A stretch of DNA of 64,000 nucleotides from assembly GCF_027604915.1 (NCBI RefSeq), contig NZ_JAJAQC010000018.1, positions 62,001 through 126,000 of the forward strand. The letters run 5' to 3'. The notes beneath the pieces were generated by a model that worked only from the letters and a program-made list of their open reading frames with translations, had not been told where the DNA came from and searched no databases. Shown in pieces: positions 16,120-23,332 of this stretch; position 1 is the stretch's first letter, and the number at the start of each line of letters is the position of its first letter. This DNA comes from Streptomonospora mangrovi. GTDB taxonomy: Bacteria > Actinomycetota > Actinomycetes > Streptosporangiales > Streptosporangiaceae. The translations under genes and the position numbers were made by a program.

Positions 16120-17348
16120 GGATCGGGATCGTGGGCGCCGGCCAGTCCGGGCTCGTGCTCACCCACCACCTGCTGGCCCGCGGGATCGATGTGGAGCTGT
16201 TCAGCCAGCAGACCTCAGAGGAGATGCGGCGCGGCCGCGGGGTGCTGGCCCAGATCACCCTGCCCGCCACCCTGTCCATCGAACGGGCTGCGGGGCTGGA
16301 CTTCTGGAGCGCGGGCGGGCCGCCGCCCTCGGCCCAGGTCGCCCCCATCTGGGACACCGTCCGCCTCACCGCGGCCACCACTCGGGGCGAGGTCGCGGTC
16401 TCGGGGCGGCTTCCCGGCCCGGCCGTGGCGGTGGACCCCCGCCTCAAGCGGGCGGACTGGCTGGAGTACGCCGAGGACCGGGGCGCCTCCGTGCAGATCC
16501 GCGGCGTCACCGTCTCCGATTTGGAGGGGTTCGCGGCCATCGGCCGCTACGACCTGATCGTCATCGCGGTGGGCGGCGGCGAACTCGGCGGCATCTTCCT
16601 GCCCGATGAGGCGCGGCGGACCTCCCACGCCCGGGCGCGCGCCCTCAGCCAGGCCACCCTGCACGGAGTGGAGCCGGGCCCGGTGGAGGCCGACGTGGTC
16701 AGCACCCCCCACGGCGAGATCCTGCTGCTGCCCGTTCTCAGTGCTGAGGGCCCGGCCCACGCCGTGGTGCTGGTGGGTGCCCCGGGCGGGGTGCTGGACG
16801 CGGTGCCCGATCCGCGTCGGCGGCGCCACACCGACATCCACGCCGCGCTGCTGGAGCGGCTGCGCGTCCACGCCCCGGGCATGTGGGAGCGGTGCCGCGG
16901 CGCCGACGTGCTGGATTCCTCCTCGCTGGTGCACGAGTGGATCCGCCCGGCGGTGCGCCACCCGGTGGGGTGGCTGCCCTCGGGCACCCCCGTGCTGGGC
17001 CTGGGCGACACCCTGGTCCAGGTCGACCCGGGCTCGGGGCAGGGGTGGGCGGCCTCCACCCTCGCTGCGGCCTCCCTGGCCGAGGAGATCATCGCCCGCG
17101 CCGGCACCGGCCGCCCGTTGGACGCCGAGTGGATGGACCAGGCGTTCGAGGTGTACTGGGCCCGCCACGGCCGCGCTTTGTCGCTGTTCGTGGACATGGT
17201 CCAGGGCTTCCACGCCGCCGACCTGGACCCCCGCATCCAGGAGGCGTTCGCAGCGGCCGCTGCCGACCCCGCGGCGGCCGACCAGTGGATCGCGTCGCTG
17301 GACAACCCGGCCGCCTTCGCCGACGCCATGGCCACCGCCCCCACCTGA
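16116..17348 (+). CDS. Styrene/indole-monooxygenase-like FAD protein
   Basis: 410 residues from GTG 16116, overlapping the GTPase stop. The N-terminus MRIGIVGAGQSGLVLTHHLL is an FAD-binding Rossmann loop, and a second motif, GLGDTLVQVDPGSGQGWAAS, binds the FAD pyrophosphate, as in StyA-like group E flavin monooxygenases. These use FADH2 from a separate reductase to epoxidise alkenes or indole; no reductase gene is seen in the window. Its position between a conservon GTPase and a KS-AT-ACP synthase suggests tailoring of a polyketide or lipid product. Confidence 0.8.
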   Translation: MRIGIVGAGQSGLVLTHHLLARGIDVELFSQQTSEEMRRGRGVLAQITLPATLSIERAAGLDFWSAGGPPPSAQVAPIWDTVRLTAATTRGEVAVSGRLPGPAVAVDPRLKRADWLEYAEDRGASVQIRGVTVSDLEGFAAIGRYDLIVIAVGGGELGGIFLPDEARRTSHARARALSQATLHGVEPGPVEADVVSTPHGEILLLPVLSAEGPAHAVVLVGAPGGVLDAVPDPRRRRHTDIHAALLERLRVHAPGMWERCRGADVLDSSSLVHEWIRPAVRHPVGWLPSGTPVLGLGDTLVQVDPGSGQGWAASTLAAASLAEEIIARAGTGRPLDAEWMDQAFEVYWARHGRALSLFVDMVQGFHAADLDPRIQEAFAAAAADPAAADQWIASLDNPAAFADAMATAPT

Positions 17349-17544
17349 CCCGCCGGCCCCGCGCAAGGGGCCGCCGCACCACCCCGCGCTTGCCGCGATG
17401 GGGACGCCGCGCCCTATCGCCACCCCTTTTGTACTCGTTTGCCCCGGTTTTCACTTATTGCTGTGGAGGAGTGCCCATGCCCCCCGCCCGCCCCCGCCAC
17501 CGCCATCCCGCCCCTTTTCCCGGCGCCTCCACGGCGGTGGTCCG

Positions 17545-19305
17545 ATGAACCCCACCGCGCCGACGCCCGCCTTGCCCGACCTGCCGGTGGTGGCCGGTAT
17601 CGGGTGCCGCCTGCCCGGCGGGGTGCGCGGCCCCGAGCAGTTCTCCGAACTCCTGCGCTCGGGGTGCGCCGTCACCGCTCCCGTACCGAAGGACCGGTGG
17701 AAGGCCATGGCCGCCGACCTGGCGCCGGGCGCCCGGCCCGCGCGCCGCTGGAGCGCGGGCCTGCTCGACGAACCTGAGCGGGCGGCGTTCGACGCGGCCT
17801 ACTTCGGCATCGAGGAGGCGGCCGCCGCCGCGATGGACCCGCTGCACCGCCTGCTGCTGGAGACCGCCGTGGAGGCTTTGGCCGACGCCGGGATCCCCGC
17901 CTCGGCCCTGGCCGGGCCGCGCACCGGCATCTACACCGGCACGGCCGCCATCGACGCGGCGGTGCGGGAGTTCGCCCCGGGGCGCTCGCCGGGCCTGCTG
18001 GAGGTGGGCGGGGCCTGCACGGGCATGATCGGCACCCGCCTGGCCCGCCACCTGGACGCCCGCGGCCCGCTCCTGAGCATCGACACCGCCTGCTCGGCCT
18101 CGCTGACCGCCCTGCACTACGCCTGCCGCGACCTCCAGGACCAGCGCGTCGACACCGCGCTGGTGGCCGGCCTGAACTCCGTGGACAACGCGGTGGTGAC
18201 CTCGGCGTTCGCCGCCGGCGGCGTTCTGGCCCGGGTATGTCGGCCCTTCGACGCCCGCGCCGCTGGCTACGTGCGCGCCGAAGGCGTGGTCGTGCTGGTG
18301 CTCCAGCGCGCCTCCCGGGCCCGCGCGGCCGGGAACCCGGGCTACTGCCTGGTGGCGGGTTCGGTGGTGGGCGGCGACGGCGCGGCGCCGGCGGCGGTGG
18401 GCGCCCCCCACGCCGGCGCCCAGGCCGACCTGGTGCGCTCCGCCTACACCCAGACCGGTATCGACCCCGACGCAGTCGGGGTCGTCCAGGCGCATGGAAC
18501 CGGCACCCGCGCGGGCGACCGCGTCGAGGCCCGCGCGCTGGCCAAGGTCTTCAAGCGCACACGCCAGGACCCGCTGCTGGTGTGCAGCATCAAGGGCGCG
18601 ATCGGGCACCTGGAAGGAGCGGCCGGGCTCGCCGGGGTGGCCGCCACCGCCCTGGCCCTGCACCACGGCGAGGTCTGGCCCACCGCCGGCCACACCCGCC
18701 CCGACCCGGTCCTGGCCAAGCACGGCCTGCGCGTGCCCACCACGGTGGAGCCCTGGGCGCGCACCGGGGTGCGGGTGGCCGGGGTGTCGGCGTTCGGGTT
18801 CGGCGGCACCGGCGCCCACGCCGTCCTCGTCCAAACCCCTGATCCCGTTCCAGCCGGTTCTGGTCGGCAGGGCGCGGCCGAGCAGGCGTCGACGGCGGCG
18901 CCCACCGCCCCCCATCTCCGCCCAAGCGGCGAGGAACCCATCGCCGAGGAAGCGGCCGCCTCCGAGGCCGCTGGCCCGGTGGTGGTGCCGGTGTCGGCGC
19001 AGACCCCCCAGGTGCTGGCGGCCACCGCCGGCGACTGGCCCGCGCGCTGCGCTCGGGCACTCCTGTGCAAGCCCTGGCCTCCACCGCCGCCCACCGCCGC
19101 GACCACCACGCCCACCGCGCCGCCGCCATCGCCGCCACCCGCCACGAGGCCGCCGACGCGCTGGAGGCCCTGGCCCGCTCCCGCCCGCACCTGGGAGTGG
19201 TCGGCCCCCGCACCGCCGTGCGCACTCGGCCGCGGATCGTCTACGTCTTCGGCGGGCACGGCGCCGACCACCCCGCCATGGCCACCGGAACAACCCGCAC
19301 CGTGA
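17545..19305 (+). CDS. Polyketide synthase, KS part (5' part of a frameshifted gene)
   Basis: Frame 1 of a KS-AT-ACP gene. It encodes a ketosynthase: DTACSAS (Cys 183), HGTGTRAGD (His) and GAIGHLEGAAG (second His) are all present, so the KS looks catalytically intact. There is no loading domain. After about residue 495 the frame is wrong: past about 19035 it reads Pro/Thr-rich nonsense to the stop at 19305. In the other frame the protein goes on as LARALRSGTPVQALAS. One missing C (GACCTG reading as GACTG) explains the shift. It follows the monooxygenase gene after 196 bases. Confidence 0.75.
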   Translation: MNPTAPTPALPDLPVVAGIGCRLPGGVRGPEQFSELLRSGCAVTAPVPKDRWKAMAADLAPGARPARRWSAGLLDEPERAAFDAAYFGIEEAAAAAMDPLHRLLLETAVEALADAGIPASALAGPRTGIYTGTAAIDAAVREFAPGRSPGLLEVGGACTGMIGTRLARHLDARGPLLSIDTACSASLTALHYACRDLQDQRVDTALVAGLNSVDNAVVTSAFAAGGVLARVCRPFDARAAGYVRAEGVVVLVLQRASRARAAGNPGYCLVAGSVVGGDGAAPAAVGAPHAGAQADLVRSAYTQTGIDPDAVGVVQAHGTGTRAGDRVEARALAKVFKRTRQDPLLVCSIKGAIGHLEGAAGLAGVAATALALHHGEVWPTAGHTRPDPVLAKHGLRVPTTVEPWARTGVRVAGVSAFGFGGTGAHAVLVQTPDPVPAGSGRQGAAEQASTAAPTAPHLRPSGEEPIAEEAAASEAAGPVVVPVSAQTPQVLAATAGDWPARCARALLCKPWPPPPPTAATTTPTAPPPSPPPATRPPTRWRPWPAPARTWEWSAPAPPCALGRGSSTSSAGTAPTTPPWPPEQPAP

Positions 19306-20588
19306 CCGAGTTCGCCGCCGCGTTGGAGCAGGCGTGCGCGGCGCTGGACGCGGCCGCCCCCGGCCAGGCGTGGAACCCCGCCGAAGGCGCCCCGGCCTCC
19401 TACGCCCACCGCCAGCAGGCCACCTGGGCCCACCAGATCGCCATGGCCGCCGCCCTGACCGCCTGGGGCCTGGCCCCCGACACGGTCATCGGGCACTCCC
19501 TGGGCGAGGTCGCCGCCGCCCACACCGCCGGCGCGCTGCCCCTGGCCGAGGCCGCCCGCCTGGTCACCGCCCGCTCCGCTCTCCTGCACGAGGCCCAGGC
19601 GCTGGGGTGCCTGCTGGCCATCGGCCTGTCGGAGGAAGAGGTGAAGCAACTGCCGGGCATGCCCGCCGGAGCCGAGATCGCCTGCATCAACGGGCCCGCC
19701 ACCACCGTGGTGGCCGGCCCGGCCACCGCCCTGGAGTCCCTCGCCGGGCACCTGGAAGCCACCGGGGTGTGGCACCGGATGATCGGTGACGCGCCCCCGG
19801 CCCACTCCCGCCTGCTCGCCGACCACCAGGACCGGCTGCTGGCCCACATCACCCCCCTGCGGTGGCGCCGGCCGCGCGTGCCGATGGTCTCCACCGTGTT
19901 CCCCCGCGAGGTGGGTTTCGACCTGGACGAGGCCTACTGGCAGGCGCAACTGCGGGAGCCGGTGGACTTCTACGCCGCCCTGGCCGAGGCGCTGCACGCG
20001 GGCCCCACCCTGGTGGTGGAGGTCTCCCCGCGGCCGGTGCTCAGCGCCCCCATCACCCAGACCATCGCCCGCCACGGCCTGCCCGCCGCCCTGGCCACCG
20101 CGCCGGCCGGAGCCGATGCGCACACCGCGCTGCTGCACATCGCCGCCACCGCCTACACCCGCGGCCGCGCCCCCGCCTGGCCCACCCCCCGCACCCCCCA
20201 CACCCGGCTGCCGCTGCCGCGCTGGCACCACCAGCCCCGCCAGGAGGTACCGGATCTGGCCGACGACCTCGCCGGCCTGGCGGCCGACGAGCGCCGGGCG
20301 CGCCTGGCCGGCCTGGTCCGGGCGATGGTCGCCGAGGCCGCGCCCCTGCCGCTGCGGCCCGGTGACGACACCACACCGCTGGAGCGGCTGGGCCTGGGCT
20401 CCCACGACCGGATCCTGCTGCGCGCCCGGCTGGCCCAGCGCGCCCCGGCTCTGCCCGCCCACGCCGGCACCGACCCCGCCACCACCATCACCGACCTGAC
20501 CGACCTCTTGGAGAAGACCGTGACCACCCAACCCGGCCGGGAACCCGAGCCCACCGCGCCGCCGCAAGGGCCGTCTACGGCGCGGTGA
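19065..20588 (+). CDS. Polyketide synthase, AT-ACP part (3' part of the frameshifted gene)
   Basis: 507 residues in the next frame; the coding region really begins just before 19038 and should be joined to the KS part. The acyltransferase has YVFGGHGADHPAM (instead of the common FPGQG), GHSLGEVAAAH with the catalytic Ser, and INGPATTVVAGP; the specificity region reads APPAHS, matching neither the typical HAFH nor YASH motif, so the extender unit is uncertain. The ACP is at the C-terminus with ERLGLGSHDRILLRARL, where the phosphopantetheine Ser is present but the preceding Asp is Gly. No KR, DH or ER domains. Confidence 0.75.
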   Translation: MQALASTAAHRRDHHAHRAAAIAATRHEAADALEALARSRPHLGVVGPRTAVRTRPRIVYVFGGHGADHPAMATGTTRTVTEFAAALEQACAALDAAAPGQAWNPAEGAPASYAHRQQATWAHQIAMAAALTAWGLAPDTVIGHSLGEVAAAHTAGALPLAEAARLVTARSALLHEAQALGCLLAIGLSEEEVKQLPGMPAGAEIACINGPATTVVAGPATALESLAGHLEATGVWHRMIGDAPPAHSRLLADHQDRLLAHITPLRWRRPRVPMVSTVFPREVGFDLDEAYWQAQLREPVDFYAALAEALHAGPTLVVEVSPRPVLSAPITQTIARHGLPAALATAPAGADAHTALLHIAATAYTRGRAPAWPTPRTPHTRLPLPRWHHQPRQEVPDLADDLAGLAADERRARLAGLVRAMVAEAAPLPLRPGDDTTPLERLGLGSHDRILLRARLAQRAPALPAHAGTDPATTITDLTDLLEKTVTTQPGREPEPTAPPQGPSTAR

Positions 20589-20591
20589 AGA

Positions 20592-20639
20592 GGGGCGGTC
20601 CGGTGTGTACCCCTGTGCATCCCTGAGCCGGACCGCCCC
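20592..20639 (+). terminator. Hairpin after the PKS gene
   Basis: GGGGCGGTCCGG and its perfect complement CCGGACCGCCCC form a 12-base-pair stem around a 24-base loop, 4 bases after the stop codon. There is no T-run, but a position just after the stop suggests termination or mRNA 3' protection. Confidence 0.6.
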
Positions 20640-20640
20640 A

Positions 20641-20746
20641 GGTCCTCGCGGACGCCCTTGACCCTGGCGCCCGCGAGGACCGCACCCCGGCGCCAGGGGC
20701 ACACCCCTGCCGCCGGCACTTCCTCACGGATCGCAGGCCGTGAGGA
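20641..20746 (+). promoter_or_regulatory. Structured intergenic RNA region with competing hairpins
   Basis: Three inverted repeats follow one another: GGTCCTCGCGG with CCGCGAGGACC (20641-20651 and 20671-20681), CCCTGGCGCC with GGCGCCAGGG (20662-20671 and 20689-20698), and TCCTCACGG with CCGTGAGGA (20721-20729 and 20738-20746). The second begins inside the loop of the first and ends outside it, so the two form a pseudoknot or exclude each other. No gene is visible from 20640 to 20904. This could be a leader for the small genes at 20905. Confidence 0.35.
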
Positions 20747-20904
20747 GGGAGCCGCGTCGGCCTCCCGCCCGGTCCCGCCCCGGGCGCGGGCCGGCGCGCT
20801 GCTCCGCCGGGGCGTGCGGGGCGCACCCCCGCTGGCCCGCGCCCCGCACACCCTCCCCCTGACCACTACGACGCACCTCACCCACCCGCACGAAAGGGCT
20901 CCTC

Positions 20905-21033
20905 ATGATCACGATCGGCCCCCGGTGCCGGCGTCCCGCCGGCGGCCGCCGCCTCGTCCTTCCCGGCGGCGGCACCAGACCTGCCCAGCCAGACCCGGCT
21001 TCGCCGGTGCCAGGGGAGGCGGTGTGCAGCTGA
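20905..21033 (+). CDS. Possible 42-residue peptide
   Basis: A short frame from an ATG with AAAGGG 7 bases upstream, encoding a basic, Pro/Gly-rich peptide that ends in a Cys-Ser. Its end overlaps the GTG start of the next gene (21024), suggesting coupling. No homology is recognised. It could be a leader peptide, a precursor or a spurious frame. Confidence 0.3.
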   Translation: MITIGPRCRRPAGGRRLVLPGGGTRPAQPDPASPVPGEAVCS

Positions 21034-21341
21034 AGACCGTCCGCCGCCTGCCGCCCGCCCGGCGCCGCCGGCACCGGCCCCGCGACGCCGCCGCCCTCTA
21101 CCAGCAGGGCCTGCTCGCCGCCGAGGTCATGCAGGCCACCGGGCTGAGCTACGCCGACCTCCTGCGCCGCCTCCAGGCCGCCGGAGTGCGCATGCGGCCC
21201 GCCCGCCGCTCCGCGGAGCTGCTGCGAGCCAAGAGCCGCCGACGGACCGGCGCGCCGCCCTCGACGACATCGCGGCCGCCTACCACGACGGCCACTCCGC
21301 ACCCACGCCGCACAACCCGCGCAGGAGCCTCACCGCCGTGA
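21024..21341 (+). CDS. Small helix-turn-helix-like protein
   Basis: 105 residues from GTG 21024, with GGGGAGG 5 bases before it. The middle reads as an HTH: RDAAALYQQGLLAAEVMQATG, then YADLLRRLQAAGVRM, similar to homeodomain-like resolvase or sigma-type helices. Its C-terminal 30 residues are Thr/Pro/Arg-rich; a neighbouring frame contains RRAALDDIAAAYHDGHS, which resembles a second HTH repeat, so a frameshift near 21235 is possible. Function unknown; a local regulator is the obvious guess. Confidence 0.45.
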   Translation: MQLKTVRRLPPARRRRHRPRDAAALYQQGLLAAEVMQATGLSYADLLRRLQAAGVRMRPARRSAELLRAKSRRRTGAPPSTTSRPPTTTATPHPRRTTRAGASPP

Positions 21342-21416
21342 CCGGCGAACCGGAGCCATCAGCCCCCCGCCACCTGCCGCCCGACCCGGCCTTGACCACC
21401 ACACAGGAATCCCGCG

Positions 21417-22232
21417 ATGACACCCTCCACAAGCGCCGCCCCGACCATCCGCCATTCCCGGGGACGACGCCTGCTCCCCCCAGCCCCGACCGCGCCGCCT
21501 GAGCCGCGCCGCATCCGGTGGTACCTCGCCTACCCCGCGGCGGTCGGGATCTACGCGATGACACTGCTCAGCCCCTGGTGGGCTCTGTGGCCCACCCCGC
21601 CCATGCCCGACACCCTCGCCTTCGAAGCCGTGGCGCCGTTCGCCGCCCGAGCCTGGACCATGCACGCCGTCACCTCCCTACTGGTCCTGGCACTCGCGGT
21701 CGTTGTGGCGCGGTGGACCCGGGTCGGCCTCGGCGGGGTGGGCGTGGCGCCGGGCTGGACCCGGGACCCGGAGCACCGTGCGCACGCCCGGCGGCAGTGG
21801 TGGGCCGTGTTCGCGTGGGTGCTGGGGTCCTACTGCGCGGCCACCGGCATCCTCGCCATCAGCGGTGCGCCCTTGTACCCCGGCCAGGGGGAGGCCGACC
21901 CCGCCGCCATGGGGGTGGTCCTCCTGCCGATCTCGGTGAGCACCGCCTGGATCGAGGAGGTCATCACCGTGGCCCTCGTCATGCTTCTGCTGAGGGCGGC
22001 ACGCCAGCCTGCGGCGGTGGCATTCCTCCTGGTCGCCCTCGCGAAAATCCCCTACCACCTCCCGCAGATGGGCCTTCCCGCAGTGGCGGTGGTGGTGGCC
22101 GCACTGGTGTGCGCATGGACGTACCACCGCACAGGCCGGATCACGCCCGTCATCGCCGCCCACGCCGCCCACAACCTGCTCATGGTGGGTGTCATCTTGG
22201 CGTCGAGCGGCGCCGTCGCCGCGGCGCACTGA
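21417..22232 (+). CDS. CPBP-family intramembrane metalloprotease
   Basis: 271 residues with about seven hydrophobic segments. The CPBP (Abi/CAAX-protease-like) signature is present: STAWIEEVITVAL with the conserved Glu-Glu, KIPYHLPQM with the His, and AAHAAHNLLM with His-x-x-x-Asn near the C-terminus. Proteins of this family process prenylated substrates or give self-immunity to bacteriocins. The N-terminal 35 residues are basic and Pro-rich. ATG 21417 has AGGA upstream. The EEP-family gene follows after 74 bases. Confidence 0.8.
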   Translation: MTPSTSAAPTIRHSRGRRLLPPAPTAPPEPRRIRWYLAYPAAVGIYAMTLLSPWWALWPTPPMPDTLAFEAVAPFAARAWTMHAVTSLLVLALAVVVARWTRVGLGGVGVAPGWTRDPEHRAHARRQWWAVFAWVLGSYCAATGILAISGAPLYPGQGEADPAAMGVVLLPISVSTAWIEEVITVALVMLLLRAARQPAAVAFLLVALAKIPYHLPQMGLPAVAVVVAALVCAWTYHRTGRITPVIAAHAAHNLLMVGVILASSGAVAAAH

Positions 22233-22306
22233 CCGCACGGTTCCCTTCACCGGTGCCGCCCGCCGCGCTTCGCCTGCGGCGAGGATCCCCCGCAAGAAAG
22301 GTGCCC

Positions 22307-23209
22307 ATGGACTCAACGGACCCGACCACCGCGCCGGCGCCCGCGCCCGAACTGCTGAAGGTCATGTCGGTCAACCTTCAGCACGGCGGCGTCCGGGCCC
22401 CCACCGGCAGGCCCCAGCACCGCTGGCCCCGGATCGCCGCCGACATCGGCGCGGCCGCCCCCGACATCCTGGTGCTCCAGGAGTGCCACGGCTGGCGGGA
22501 CCACCTGCATGAACAGCTCTACCGCGCCCTCAACGACCTGGACATGCGGGTGGCCGGCCGCCTGGTCCACGGCCGCGCCCCCTTCGGCGGCAACCTCATG
22601 CTCTACCGCCACCAGCCCGGCGTACTGGAACAGGTCGGCTGGAGCGACGCCTACGAGCGCGAGCACTACAACGGACTGGGCATCGCGCTTTTCCACGTGG
22701 CCGGCCTGCCCGAGCGCCTGGCCGTGGCCGGGGTCCACCTGACCACGGTCACCCCCGAGGCGGCCGCCACTGAGGCGGTGTGGGCCGCCGACCGCGTCTT
22801 GCGCTACAGCGATCACGCCGTGGTCATCGGCGACCTCAACAGCCACCCCGCCCACGGCGACGACGGCGGCACCGCGCCCGACCCCCGAGACATCACCAAG
22901 GACCTGGACCGCACCTGCCGCTGGCACGCGGACGGCAGCCCCAACCGTACTGTCGCCGAGCGGCTGGTGGGCTCGGGGCTGTACGACGCCGCCGCCCACC
23001 TGGCCCGGCGCACCGGCCTCACCACGCACTACGCCGCGACCGGCCGCGGCGGCGTGCGTGTGGACCGCGCACACCTGAGCCGCCTCCTCCTCGATCGGCT
23101 CCTCGACTACCACCGGATTCCCACGGCCAGCGACCACCACGCGATCGCGATCGCCCTCGACCTGGCAGCCCCCATTGCCTCCCTCCCCAACCCGCAATCC
23201 GCGCGCTGA
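22307..23209 (+). CDS. Endonuclease/exonuclease/phosphatase (EEP) family protein
   Basis: 300 residues of the DNase I / exonuclease III / sphingomyelinase fold. Metal and catalytic motifs: SVNLQHGG (Asn), LVLQECHGW (Glu), VIGDLNSHP (Asp and Asn) and SDHHAIAI (Asp-His). No signal peptide is evident, so it is probably cytosolic and may act on nucleic acids or phospho-compounds. ATG 22307 follows AAGAAAGG. It is close to the CPBP gene upstream and the helicase gene downstream, which may be co-transcribed. Confidence 0.8.
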   Translation: MDSTDPTTAPAPAPELLKVMSVNLQHGGVRAPTGRPQHRWPRIAADIGAAAPDILVLQECHGWRDHLHEQLYRALNDLDMRVAGRLVHGRAPFGGNLMLYRHQPGVLEQVGWSDAYEREHYNGLGIALFHVAGLPERLAVAGVHLTTVTPEAAATEAVWAADRVLRYSDHAVVIGDLNSHPAHGDDGGTAPDPRDITKDLDRTCRWHADGSPNRTVAERLVGSGLYDAAAHLARRTGLTTHYAATGRGGVRVDRAHLSRLLLDRLLDYHRIPTASDHHAIAIALDLAAPIASLPNPQSAR

Positions 23210-23332
23210 ACACCACCCGCCGATGACCACACGCTTTCCGCTCCCGTCCTCATGGCCGGCCGCGCCGCCCCGCCGGGCCCCAGCCCCAGCACACCGGCCG
23301 ACCCCCACCGGCGCGCTCGAAGGGCCCACACC

